A model generated the notes under the pieces. That model had not been told where the DNA came from and did not search any database. It saw only the letters and a program-made list of their open reading frames with translations. Source: Xiphydria camelus (lineage: Eukaryota; Arthropoda; Insecta; Hymenoptera; Xiphydriidae). From it: 64,000 bases of DNA. Made by a program: the position numbers and the translations under genes. The stretch lies in assembly GCA_963678675.1 (NCBI GenBank), contig OY783192.1, positions 12,457,924 through 12,521,923 of the forward strand, given 5' to 3'. Below are positions 31,422 through 41,405 of the stretch, one piece after another. How positions within the stretch are numbered: position 1 is the stretch's first letter; every line of letters begins with the position of its first letter.

Positions 31422-31633
31422 TATATCCCTACCATTTACCATCTATACCTCTGGATGCATTTTTTATCATTTAGGCAGTCCTTCTATGGTCGGCGATATA
31501 ATAAATGTCCTACTGTAATGGAAATTTCTAATAGTTTCAATCACAGATATTATACGATTATATTCGCACTTTTAAGTAGGGTGATACTAGATACGTGGAA
31601 CTTTAAAGTCTTATTTTAACTACAGTGCCTTAC

Positions 31634-31918
31634 CTCTAATTTTCCTTCTATAGCTGTCATATCCCTTTCCATGGCTTCCTGCTTCCTCTGCAACTGTTCG
31701 ACAGCCACCAAATCCTTTCCAACGTCAGTTGTGTTCATAGCAACTGCTTTTTCAGTGACTCTTTGACTTGTATCATCTATATCTCTATTAAATAAATGAA
31801 TTTCCAGAGCTCCTCCCAATGTTTCTCTGTACGTGCTTAAGGAACCTTGTAAGCCCTTCCATTTGTTGTTAAAGTTATCACGCCTTTGTTGAATTGTTTT
31901 TGATTCGTTATCACGCCC
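31634..31918 (-). CDS. kst: Spectrin beta-type chain, exon C
   Basis: 285 bp, 95 codons, phase 0 at both ends. The acceptor is TATTCAACAG before GGGCGTGATAACG (exon starts at 31918). The donor is GAG|GTAAGG at 31634/31633. The product starts GRDNESKTIQQRRDNFNNKW, which continues exon B's ADKLIKQ, and ends MERDMTAIEGKLE, which continues into exon D's EHKIEADELSRKYPDN. The W of NNKWKGL and the LQRKQEAMERD block are standard spectrin-repeat positions. The acceptor has a weak pyrimidine tract, but the phase and repeat continuity are convincing. The exon is isolated by 12.6-kb and 18.6-kb introns filled with transposable elements. Confidence 0.88.
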
Positions 31919-32090
31919 CTGTTGAATACGTGACATTACAGTAATCTTATTATATATTAAGATATATATGGATAATCAGAAGGTTTTTCGCGCGTAATAT
32001 ACGCGCATCTGGATTTTAAGGAGTCAATTTTATAAAACTTCAATAAAAAAATTGGATTTGAAATGTTCAGGTTATACATAGTTATTGATA

Positions 32091-32440
32091 TTGGGTTGGC
32101 AAATAAATAATGAGCGTTTAGTAAAAAAATGTCTAGCTTTTTGGAGAAACGTCTAGAACATTCTACGAATGACGGTATATAAACAGCGAGTGACGTTTGT
32201 TCATCTCAGTCATAGTTTAAACATTAAGGTGTAAATATCACATAAAGAATGGATGATATAAAATTGCACGTTAGACATTGTTTGCTGTACGAATATCAAT
32301 CTGGCTATTCAGCGGCTGAAGCTGTTCGCAACATATGCCAACGCGTAACTCCCCATATAGTTACCGCTATACATCGAATACTGAATCAGCTTTGTAAGGA
32401 GGAGAAATGATGAACCCCAATAGATGACCGATCGGGAAAA
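32091..32440 (+). mobile_element. Mariner 5' end fragment
   Basis: Starts with TTGGGTTGGCAAATAA, a mariner-type terminal repeat, followed by an untranslated leader and the transposase N-terminus at 32249. The 3' part is replaced by unrelated, Helitron-derived sequence from about 32590. No 3' terminal repeat is found, so the copy is truncated. 32440-32590 is unassigned. Confidence 0.75.
32249..32410 (+). pseudogene. Mariner transposase N-terminal fragment
   Basis: 53 codons from ATG 32249, reading DIKLHVRHCLLYEYQSGYSA, then AEAVRNICQR. The HIRHILLYEFQKGNSAAEATRNIC helix-turn-helix start is characteristic of mariner transposases. After the stop at 32408-32410 a DDRSGKPDT piece in another frame corresponds to the D-x-PRSGRP linker. 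The catalytic domain is absent. It differs from the mariner copies at 5888, 35421 and 49073. Confidence 0.78.
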
Positions 32441-32589
32441 CCTGACACCTGGCTCATCCAGGTACAAAGGATCAAACCACGGAGGTAGCCTGACCCATCC
32501 TAATGGTCAGGGACGAGCAACCGCTACTCTTACCCGTTAGATACAAGACTCGAGAATTACCCAGCGTCAAGCTCTGAATTTATTGGAGA

Positions 32590-33690
32590 ACGTCACATGT
32601 CACATCCAAATCAAATTCGTGCATTTTGTTTGCAATCATATTGTTCACCTGCTTTCCTTCATCTCCAACAGAGTTATAGGAGAAATATAAATCGCACATA
32701 GCTCAAGATATTTTTCGTTGAATACGCAAGGAAAATTAAAATATGAACATGGATTTCAGAGCAGAAATCTACAACGAAGCGTTGATAATGATTGAAGATT
32801 TGTGCTTAGAAATCATGAACAAAATTCTGAATCAATTGGGAATGCCATCAACGAATCGATCTGCTGCTGCTTCGTTCGATGTAGAATTACGTCGTGAACA
32901 AAATTACAACACGGGTGATCTTTTGTCGTATGTGGAATCAAATATTCCTAAGCTAACTCTTGAGCAAAAAGGCATTTACGATCAAATAATACAAACTGTC
33001 AATAACGGGGTTGAAGAAATCTCCTTTACAGATGCGCCAGGAGGAACTGGTAAAACATTCCTAATTAAATTGATTCTGGCAGCAATTCGATCCTAAAGTG
33101 ACATAGCCTTAGCTCTTGCATCGTCCGGAATAGCTGCAACATTGCTATAAAGTGGAAGAACTGCTTATTCTGCTTTGAAATTGCCATTGAACATGCAATT
33201 CATTGAAACTCCCACGTGCAACATTTCCAAAGAATCCGGCATGGGAAAAGTATTGCAGAAATACAAACTTATTATTTGGGATGAATGCACAATGCCGCAT
33301 AAAAAATCGCTCAAGGCTCTTGTTCGATCATTGCAAGATTTGCGTGGAAACATCATACCATTTGGGAACGCATTAATATTGCTTGCAGGAGATTTCAGGC
33401 AAACATTACCTATAATTCCTCGATCGACACCAGCGGACGAAATAAATGCTTGCTTGAAATACTCTACTTTGTGGCGACACGTAAAGACGTTAAAATTAAC
33501 TACAAATATGCATGTCCAGCTGCAAAACGATTGATCAGCTGAGACATTCTCACATCAGGTGCCGGTTAATCTGACCTCAGGACGAATTTCATTGCCTCAT
33601 AACTTCTGCAATTTAGTGACATCAAAAGAAGAATTGGTTGAAAAAGTATTTCCCAATATTCTAATCAATTATAAAAATCACCTAATATAT
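32590..33690 (+). pseudogene. Helitron Rep-helicase fragment (Pif1-like helicase motifs I-III)
   Basis: Three frame-broken segments in family order. An upstream frameshifted part ends HLLSFISN. Then at 32743-33096 comes YNEALIMIEDLCLEIMNKIL, a LRREQNYNTGDLLSYVES segment and Walker A DAPGGTGKTFL. Then at 33175-33534 come Walker B LIIWDECTMPHKKSLKAL and ILLAGDFRQTLPIIPRSTPA. A final piece after 33535 in another frame reads SGRISLPHNFCNLVTSKEEL. The enzyme would be the rolling-circle Rep/helicase of a Helitron. The HUH nuclease domain is not seen and there are at least three disruptions. 33691-34100 is AT-rich with no feature. Confidence 0.88.
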
Positions 33691-34291
33691 TATATCCAAC
33701 TATGCATTTAATAACTATAACAACTATTAAATAGTTCTATGTATTTATTATTGAGATTAGTACGATATTATAGTAAAAAGAACCAATGTATAGTAAACAA
33801 TTTTACTAATTTGAAATAGTTGAAATAATGTTTAGTAAGAGTTAAGATCTACTACTAAAATACGTTATTGTTACTCTTATAAATTTAGAGGTTATGTAGG
33901 CAATGTAATATTTACTATAGCTTTGCTAAACCCTATTTGTGAATTCTCAGTCTACCTTTGATTAAACAGAATCCCGTAATAAAATTAATTTCATAATGGT
34001 AAAAAATATTAAATTAAAAAATTATAATTACATTTTCTACTTAGTGTGTCATTACAATTTTAAAACGGTATATTGAGAAAGCATACTAATAAAATAACTA
34101 TACAGGGTGTTCGGAAAAAACACCGACACAGAAATAGGGGTGATAGGTTACGTCATTACAAGTACAGAGTGCGCCAACGAAACTTGCTGATTTGAACAGC
34201 GTGCCATGAAGGGAGGGAGGGTAAGTCGTGGGTGGGGATAGTCTCATGCGAAGATGTGGTTTGGGAAGTTTCTTTATCATTAGCGTCAATA

Positions 34292-34622
34292 TCGAAAATG
34301 CATTGGCCGAAGGAGCAACGCGCGTTTGGCTTAGAGGCCTACTTTTGTAACGGCCGCGCAGCGTGCATTTCGTGTACACTTCAATATTCCCGCCCGAGGT
34401 GCCCGCCCTTGCGACTTCTTTTTATGCGGTTATCTGAAATCTATTGTTTACGCCGATCGTCCAAGGACCTTACCCCACTTAAAGGAAAATATTCGCCAAG
34501 CAATAGCCGGAATATCCGTAGCTATGTTAGAATTAATTAATCAAAACTCCACAAATCGTCTAATTCAGTGTATTGATAATGAGGGGCGTCACTTGCCTAA
34601 TATTATTTTTAAAACCATGTAA
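34292..34622 (+). pseudogene. IS630/Tc1-mariner transposase, N-terminus joined to C-terminus by deletion
   Basis: The first frame gives WPKEQRAFGLEAYFCNGRAA, the helix-turn-helix start of this transposase type. After a frame change, from 34410 to the stop at 34620-34622, comes CDFFLCGYLKSIVYADRPRT, then LPHLKENIRQAIAGIS and a CIDNEGRHLPNIIFKTM tail. The CDFFLWGYLKS block holds the last catalytic position. The first two catalytic acids are missing. This links the CAGGGTG terminus to a real transposase family. Confidence 0.85.
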
Positions 34623-34735
34623 TTTTAAATTTCCCATTATGTACAAATATAAGAAAAAATAATTAAAACCGTATCTATATATTTTTTTGTTTTATCCACC
34701 TCTCAAATCAGCAAGTTTCGTTGGCGCTCCCTGTA

Positions 34736-35181
34736 TTTTGATATAAGGGACCTATACCCGCAAGCGCGCCCCCTTCTATAGATATCAACTTTTCAAGTTT
34801 ATAACGACCGAGGTTGATCAAAGTAGAATAATATTGAGTTTTTTGTCTACCTGTACAATTGAAAAACAAATGAAAACTCCTTGTATCCGCATCATCTTCG
34901 AAAAGTACAAGGACTTGAGCCAAGCGGTTATCCTTTCCGCAAGCAGTTTGCGCAGTGGCACATCTATCCAGAATCGTTTCCGATGTTGCATGGACATGGG
35001 TGGCCGTCATTTTGAGCATTTGCTGTAGTACATTGTTTTTGTATCTCGTAAAATTAAATATTCGTTACCATCTTGATACGTTTCTTATTATTCTACTTTG
35101 ATCAACCTCGGTCGTTATAAACTTAAAAAGTTGATATCTCCAGAAGGGGGCGCTTGCGGGTATAGGTCCCTTATATCAAAA
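34736..35181. mobile_element. 446-bp TA-flanked palindromic element nested in the 34103 element
   Basis: Ends TTTTGATATAAGGGACCTAT and inverse, flanked by TA (34734-34735, 35182-35183). The arms mirror for about 110 bp (e.g. GACCGAGGTTGATCAAAGTA). The uninterrupted target CATTACAAGTACAGAGTGCG survives in the host's left arm (34154-34173). The centre encodes on the plus strand a short RCCMDMGGRHFEHLL tail, like the C-terminus of IS630/Tc1-mariner enzymes. Confidence 0.85.
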
Positions 35182-35420
35182 TACTTGTAATGACGTAATC
35201 TATCACCCCTATTTCTGTGTCGGTGTTTTTTCCGAACACCCTGTATATGTAATTTAAACCTCCGTTTTGTAGCAAAACTAATATCTTATATTACAGTAGC
35301 TCATCAAGAAAGATGGCAGTTTCATATCTAGAGTTCCACGATCACGTCCCGATGCAGCCAGAAAGTTTAATTCGTTCAAAGGGCCCAAAGATGATCGACA
35401 GACATGATAAGAGAAGAATA

Positions 35421-36270
35421 CGAGGGCTGTTCAAAAAGTAATGATAATAGTGATCCTGACTGGAATTGTGTTGCGAAGGGTGGCAACACTGCATATAATC
35501 GTGTAGCCCATTTTTTAGCCACCTACAACGGCCAGTTTCAAGTCGATCGGCGCAGTGAGTGGACGTATGTGACGATTCACGTAACGCGTGTTAGATATTC
35601 GCCTACCATGACGAGCATGGATCAAAAGTTAGAGCAACGTTGTAACGTGAAATTTGTAGTGAAACTCGGAAAGAATCGAAAAGACGCGTATGAATTATTA
35701 ACTACTCTGTATGGTGAAGTTGTTATGAACCAGGTGACCTTCTACAAGTGGTATAAAGCGTTTGAGGAGGGTAGAGAGAGCATCGCCGACGAGCCGCGCG
35801 AGGGACGCCCTTCAACGTCTTGCACCGAGGTTTTAAAGAATACAGCTGCCGTTATTGTCTCCGAAGAACAACGAATTACCGTTAGGGAGCTCGCCACATA
35901 TCTAGACATTTGAGTTAGTACAGTACTCCCTCTATAATTCAGTACGACGGGGCTTTGAATTCTAAGAAAAATGAATTATGGAATACTCCCACTCTATCCG
36001 TTAGAGAGGTACATACCTGCGCGCAACCAAAATAGACGCGTAAACTAAACCCGTATTCCCCTTCAATGCATACCTGCGCGCAACGTACGTCATAACAAGA
36101 GTGGGGAAATGCTTCCCCTCTTGTGCTTCGGGCGCTCTGAATCAACGAGGAGGGAATTATGGAGGGAGTACTGTAGCGCATTTTCAATTTTACTGCATCA
36201 TGAAAATGCGCGGCCCCGCGTCGCTCACACTGTAGTGGATTTCCTGAACGCTTCCGGCATCCCAACTGTA
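35421..36270 (+). pseudogene. Mariner copy: N-terminal domain plus second catalytic block, interrupted
   Basis: Starts CGAGGGCTGTTCAAAAAGTA, a mariner-type end next to TA (35419-35420). The transposase frame (ATG about 35608) shows NVKFVVKLGKNRKDAYELLT, then VTFYKWYKAFEEGRESIADE and PREGRPST. These are the two helix-turn-helix motifs and linker of a SETMAR-like mariner. It stops at 35911 and is split there by the MITE 35921-36173. After the MITE comes LLHHENARPRVAHTVVDFLN, the second catalytic block with the usual aspartate of HHDNARPH changed to glutamate. The first catalytic aspartate block and the C-terminus are absent. Confidence 0.85.
35921..36173. mobile_element. 253-bp pogo/Tigger-like MITE in the mariner copy
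   Basis: Ends CAGTACTCCCTCTATAATTC and inverse, TA flanks at 35919-35920 and 36174-36175. An internal direct repeat of CATACCTGCGCGCAAC occurs twice. CAGTNCTC-type ends with TA duplication fit pogo/Tigger MITEs. Confidence 0.85.
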
Positions 36271-36289
36271 TCCCGAGATATTCCAACTG

Positions 36290-36665
36290 TATCCCAACTT
36301 TTCCGAGATATTTGCAAAAGCTTATTGTTTAAACAATTATTGACTCGCTGTATTCGGTAGTGACTGAAAACTCGACCCCCTTTATAATAGCCCTAAATTT
36401 TCTCCGTTTCGCCGTATGTATCATCGTTTTCGAGATATTTGCAACTGTTTATTATTTAAACAATTATCAATCCGCTCTATTCGATAATACCATCGCGTCT
36501 AAAATTTCGACCTCTTCGATAAACCATCTAAATTTTTTCCGTTTCACCGTATATCTAGCTGTTTTCGAAATATTTGTATGACTTCATTGTTTAAACAAAT
36601 TATTATTGATATGCACTGTTTGATAATACCAATACGGCTGAAAGCTCGGATATTATTAATTGAGA
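36290..36665 (+). repeat. Three tandem units of about 130 bp
   Basis: CGAGATATTTGCAA-like starts at about 36304, 36431 and 36566 are each followed by a GTTTAAACAATTATTGA-like block, a TCGATAATACC-like block and a TTTTCTCCGTTTC-like block. Units diverge by tens of percent. No coding. Confidence 0.72.
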
Positions 36666-36759
36666 CCTGAGAATAATCAATGATCAACCATAATCAACAC
36701 AACTTGAACGGCCGGAATGTGATTAGTGCCATCTAGTGGTGAGCAAGGCAATCTATAGG

Positions 36760-37660
36760 AAAATGGCGGAAGTAAAGTTGTACACCCAATAGCGGACGAT
36801 GACGATAAAATCAAGGAGATTCTGCGGGAGCTCAAAAAGGAGTTCGACATAACTGAGGACGAAGTGAGCCTGTTCTTAGGTCTCCAAATAGAGAAATCAA
36901 CAAAAACGCTTCGATTTTTCTTCATCAGGAAACGTACGCTAAGAGGATGATGGCTCAATACAGAATGCAGGACACGCACCCCGTAGCGATACCCGCCGAT
37001 CGACATCACCAGATGAGCGAACTGGCCTATCAACATGCAATGAAGCCTACTAGTGCGCCATACAGGCAGGTAATCGGAAGCCTCATGTATCTATGTGTCA
37101 AGGCTCGACATCACTTTCGCAGTACACAGCGCCAGTCAATATGCGGAAAATCCCGAGAAAACTCACTGGAATGCCGTTAAGAGAATTCTTAAATACCTAC
37201 TTAAAAGAGACAGCGAAACACAGACTACTTTTCAGGAGGAATCGGGGGACCAAGTTACTAGGGTTCAGTGATGTAGATTACGACGAAATTGTTTAAACTA
37301 GACGATAAACTTCCGGATACTTGCTAAAACTCGGACCATCGCACTGTCAACTACCGAAGCTGAGTATATAGCAGCCTACCAATGCGCCAAGGAAATAATA
37401 TGGATGAAAAGACTACTAAGTAGCCTATTGAATGAGCCGATAGTCTCCACAACTATGCACGTGGCTAATCATGAATCCAGAATTCCACAAAGGACTAAGC
37501 ACATAAACGTACGTAAGTGAAAATTTCATAAGAGAGAAATACGGACAAGGAAATTTTGCCCTGAAACACGTCTCTCCCGAGGACCAACAGGCAGATATCC
37601 TCACGAAGGCATGGCGGATAGAGGGCACGACAGCTCAACCTAGAGCGTCCGCGCTAAAGC
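36760..37660 (+). pseudogene. Ty1/copia polyprotein fragment: reverse transcriptase end and RNase H
   Basis: Several frames together follow the Ty1/copia order: ADDDDKIKEILRELKKEFDI, then EDEVSLFLGLQIEKS (RT end), MQDTHPVAIPADRHHQMSEL, SAPYRQVIGSLMYLCVK, ASQYAENPEKTHWNAVKRIL (connection), then RNase H pieces ALSTTEAEYIAAYQCAKEII and RTKHINVR. The catalytic RT YVDD and integrase lie outside or were lost, and frameshifts, stops and a deletion after the GFSDVDY position are present. A 3' LTR start follows at 37676. Confidence 0.88.
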
Positions 37661-37675
37661 ATGTGGAAGTGGGAC

Positions 37676-37940
37676 TGTTGGAATTATCGATACTGCCCGC
37701 GTCAGATGGGGCCACTGGGGAGTTCCTTACTGAATTACCTCACTAACTCTCGCGTCTCTATAGAGTTATATTTTTACATCTTTATGTTTTCGGTTTCTTG
37801 CTTCTTCCCTTTTGTATCTCACCTCGCTTTTAATAGAGTATTTTTTACTGTGATACTTAACTAAGCAGCGCAAATCTTTCACTGGAGCTTTAAGCGAATC
37901 AGTAAACTTGCTAGATTTCAACGCTAATCTAACCTAAACA
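37676..37940 (+). repeat. Possible 3' LTR start of the copia fragment
   Basis: A purine-rich AAGTGGGAC is followed by TGTTGGAATTATCG, the usual start of Ty1/copia LTRs, just downstream of the RNase H remnant. The far end is not defined. TAACCTAAACA at about 37930-37940 is a guess. No second LTR is in the window. Confidence 0.5.
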
Positions 37941-38347
37941 AAACCGCGTGGTGAAAAGTTACAATTGAAGGGGCAAGTGGATGAAGGAGTTATCTAACAT
38001 TTGGGAACTTCCGAGTTATTCAATGAAACGCGTTTCGAACTAGAACTTTAAAAATTATTATTTAATTTATTTAATAATATCGCATAAATTAGTGAGAAAT
38101 ACGTTAATTTCTTTGATGAATTCTAATAAACAAAAACGTGAGATGTTTTTACTAAATTTAGATTTATGTGTACATACACCTTAATCCACCAACTTAACGA
38201 AACATGTTATAGGGTTCATTCTGAATATAGGAGTCATGTTGGTTTTGATTATTTTTTTTTACTATCCAGAATCTAGAAACTCTTATATAATGAGGTTTAA
38301 AATCTAGTTAACCGATCAACAAACATTGGTTAACAAATATAACAGTG

Positions 38348-38470
38348 AACTAATGGGTTTTTCTTTTTTTCTTCGGAATTTCAATAGTGACGAGGATTAT
38401 AGATGGTTCTATGAAAAAATTCTGAATGAAAATATTGAAAATCCGAAGAAAAAAGAAAAACCCATTAGTT
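38348..38470. repeat. Short inverted repeat, AACTAATGGGTTTTTC arms
   Basis: AACTAATGGGTTTTTCTTTT at about 38348 is mirrored by AAAAGAAAAACCCATTAGTT at about 38451-38470, and AGAA/TTCTTCGGAATTTCAATA is mirrored as well. The spacer is about 40 bp. Probably a small MITE inside the 37963 element. Confidence 0.65.
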
Positions 38471-38597
38471 TACTTAATATGGAATAATGAGTCATTGTAT
38501 TTATTTGGACTTATTTATTATATCAAAAATAAAAACATATTGTTTAAGTAATACCTATTTGGTAGCAATAAAGCAGCAAGAGTTGTTTTACTTTTAT

Positions 38598-40185
38598 TTA
38601 GTACGTCTTTTTTTGTGATTTAGGTTCTGCATTATTCAAACCAACAAACAGTTCTTCATAAAACCATCGGTGTTGTTCTGGAACGTATTTTACTTGTTGT
38701 TTAATGTTCTCGTTGTAAACGTTTTTTAAGAGACATTTCCAGTGTTTTATGTAAATCTAGTAAGTAGAGGAATGTGGGGTAAAGTGGGGAGCGGGGCAAA
38801 GCGAGTAATTGTCAATAATTCGCGTACAGAACAGCGATATCTAACAAAAACAGTATGAACTTAGTTAACAAAATGCCCTGGTGTAGTTTTGGACGTTGCA
38901 GCTCAGCTTGACAGCAGTGGGGAGGGGCAAAGCGGTAAGGTTTCAAGGCATTCTCTTACTGATATTGTTCCGCCGTATGGTAGACGGAATTCTGAATATC
39001 GGTTCGTATCGCTTAATAGCGTCACGACCATGAATCATTCGCTAACTATAGTTAACCTCGTCATCGGCGAAGTGGTATATTTCGACGAACTTAGGTCGCC
39101 AATGTCACGGTTCCACACCTTTCCCGGAAGGTAATTACCGAGCCAGCTTAAGGGGAAGAATATCGAATTCAGTCGTTGGCCACACAATCGTGAAAATTTA
39201 ATACCTGACTTATCCAGATACAATGAAATCAATTCACTGTTTCTCAAAGAAATTAATCAAAAAGAGTCAAAAGAAAAAAGCGAACTACTCTAACTGAACT
39301 GCAGCCAACTCCTAAAAGAGGCCGAGGCAGACCAAAAACTGCAAATCTATCAACTTCCAAAAGAGGACAAGCAGACCAAGTCCGATAGTCCGATGGTTTA
39401 CAGTGCCGATGGTTGTCAAAAGAATTCGAGGCCGACCAACAAAACACGCTAGGTAAGCAAATGAACGAGCTCATCGCACCGAATTTTCATTCACTTGGTT
39501 TATTCTCATTATGTTTCAATGTACGAGTATATGTAACTTAAGTTTTTTTTCTTAAATGATTCGTGACAATAAATCGCTTTTAATTCCATCGACTATGATT
39601 TTTTGACCGGTCCCCACTTTGCCCCGCCCTTGGGGCAAAGCGGGGAGAAAGTAGTTTTTTCTTTAACAGTATATTATATTCAGACATTATTGAATATTAC
39701 TATTTAAACATTTTTCACAAGAGCGATATCGATCAAGGAAGAGATACAAATTTTATTTACAACTAAATTAACTTTTTTTATATATGAAAAAAATTGAAAT
39801 ACGTTAGGGTCCCCACTTTGCCCCAGATTCTCCTATGATTTTGGGCATTTCTTTGCGCGATGGATTTTTCAGTAAACTAACTTGCTTAGAAGGTGTATAA
39901 GGGTCATATGATTCCTTGTATAAAAAGGTTCCAAATTTTTCAATTCTGATCCATTTTACTCCATCACGAAAGTTAACTTTTTCATTTAACGTATTCTTTT
40001 TCCTGTGTATTAAACCCAAATTTGCTGCTAATTTTCCAAAGTCATAAAAGTGGTGTGCCATATTATTAACTGTGGATCCTTTTTTCGAAACCTGCTGTAT
40101 TATGTTCCGATATTGTTCTGGAGTATAGACCGTTTCTGTTTTTCGAAGGACCTTCTCAATGCGCCCAAAAAATCCCTATCTGAGT
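38598..40185 (-). pseudogene. Unclassified transposase-like ORF, split by a nested element
   Basis: From about 40185 the minus strand is open for about 115 codons: FFGRIEKVLRKTETVYTPEQ, then KGSTVNNMAHHFYDFGKLAA, GVKWIRIEKFGTFLYKESYD and SLLKNPSRKEMPKII. There it meets the insertion 39833-38767. Beyond it, after a one-base frame change, follow KNVYNENIKQQVKYVPEQHR, then WFYEELFVGLNNAEP and a stop at 38600-38598. The order and the surrounding inverted repeats suggest the C-terminal part of a transposase. I do not recognise the family and do not assign a function. A TAG between the halves shows it is decayed. Confidence 0.5.
38767..39833. mobile_element. pogo-like TA element with GGGGCAAAGTGGGGA ends
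   Basis: The left GAGGAATGTGGGGTAAAGTG and the right inverse GGAGAATCTGGGGCAAAGTG are flanked by TA (38765-38766, 39834-39835). GGGGCAAAGCGGGG motifs recur subterminally on both sides (about 38790 and 39602-39645). The interior has an AT-hook-like KRGRGRPKTANLSTSKRGQ on the plus strand (about 39314) but no catalytic domain. Similar ends to the pogo-like element at 3278 (TGGGGATAC against TGGGGA). Confidence 0.75.
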
Positions 40186-40506
40186 CCAAATATGTGTGAT
40201 TGTAAGGGGTTAACTAACCTCTTACTGCAGTTCATAACACGGATAAAGGGGTTATGTGATTTTAGCTTCTTTATCCAGCAAATTTTGTAAACATTGTGTC
40301 ACATAACCCCTTTATCAAGTAAATATCTTCTAAAATGCAGCAGATTCTATGAATTTGAAGGGTTTAAGTGTTAACTTTACATTTGACCCCTTCATCCATA
40401 ACAAAAAATGTAAAAATTAAAAAATTTCATTAACCCCTTTATCCACTTGCCCCTTCAATTAACTGTATGTACATACTACTAAGCAATAGAGATATCTGTG
40501 AAATAT

Positions 40507-40590
40507 ATATCTGTACCCCAGGATAAAAGTGTATTAAGTCCAATTTGTAAAAACTGGACTTAATACACTTTTATCCTGGGGTACAGATAT
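40507..40590. repeat. Perfect 36-bp stem hairpin
   Basis: Positions 40507-40542 (ATATCTGTACCCCAGGATAA and onward) are perfectly complementary to 40555-40590, with a 12-nt loop. It could be the remnant of a MITE or a small hairpin RNA template. 40591-41241 contains nothing I can assign. Confidence 0.85.
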
Positions 40591-41241
40591 GAATTTGTAA
40601 AACTCTCGACGATTTTTAATATTTTATATAGATTGTGGACTTGATTTCTATTTCGCCAAGATATGACATCAACAATTTACCGAAAATACCAAAACAGTAA
40701 CTGAAACTACATTTCTTTTTCACATAAATTGGCAACGGATAATTCACCGAGAGCTTGCACAAAAGAACCGTAAATTTGAGTTACTTTTTAGTAAACGCGA
40801 ACCCGCTAGTGTTCGCTGTTTCTTATTCGTTTTATTTACACAGGAAGTAAAATTGCATTGCATGCTAAGCAAACCTTGCTATAAGTATAGGAATTCCAGA
40901 TAGCACGAGTAATCAAAAAGAATTCTAAAACAATTCAATTTGCAAGTTCCTTAAGGAATTCATTATTTCTACTCATAAAAAGTTGAAAGAGAGAATTGTA
41001 TTTTAGAATCCAAAAATATTGTGATACAAGAATACTTTCAGACTTCTTACGGATATTTCAGAAGAATTCGTCTTTTATGTTCATAAAGCATTGAGAAAGA
41101 GCTGATAGCCTTTCTCGTGAGTGAAAGTACGGAACGATTTGATAGAAGGTTCGGGCGAAACAGAGTCCTCGTCTTTTGGAGCCTGACTGCTGTCATATAG
41201 TAGGCATATGAAAGACAGTACTTGTACCGGACGGTCTCTTA

Positions 41242-41402
41242 GGGAGAGCGCCTACCAAAGTGGCGTGGCATAAGACGTGGCAGCGACGTGGCAAAAACCA
41301 TTGTTTCGACATGCATCTAGCATGCCACTACGAGTTGAAATAATGACTTTTGCCACGTCGCTGCCACGTCTTATGCCACGCCACTTTGGTGGGCGCTCTC
41401 CC
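41242..41402. mobile_element. 161-bp MITE, GGGAGAGCGCC ends, TTA duplication
   Basis: Left GGGAGAGCGCCTACCAAAGT and right inverse (GGGAGAGCGCCCACCAAAGT) continue for about 55 bp through ACGTGGCAGCGACGTGGCA. TTA at 41239-41241 and 41403-41405. A 3-bp TTA target fits a PIF/Harbinger-type MITE. Confidence 0.88.
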
Positions 41403-41405
41403 TTA

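Larger units (their letters stand above)
34103..35243. mobile_element. CAGGGTG-type element with deleted IS630/Tc1-mariner transposase and a nested MITE
   Basis: Left end CAGGGTGTTCGGAAAAAACA with its inverse at the right, about 70-bp inverted repeats (through GATAGGTTACGTCATTACAA), TA flanks (34101-34102, 35244-35245). The interior has a plus-strand transposase with its middle deleted. The repeat AGTTTCGTTGGCGC also occurs in inverse at about 34715-34728, where the nested element 34736-35181 splits the right arm. Confidence 0.88.
37963..40462. mobile_element. TIR transposon of unknown family, interrupted by a pogo-like element
   Basis: Left AATTGAAGGGGCAAGTGGAT and right inverse, about 35-bp inverted repeats. 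Subterminal GGATAAAGGGGTTA-like words recur near the right end (40230-40450). A minus-strand ORF (40185-38598) lies between and is split by 38767-39833. The target duplication is unclear. 38003-38347 has no other feature. Confidence 0.65.
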
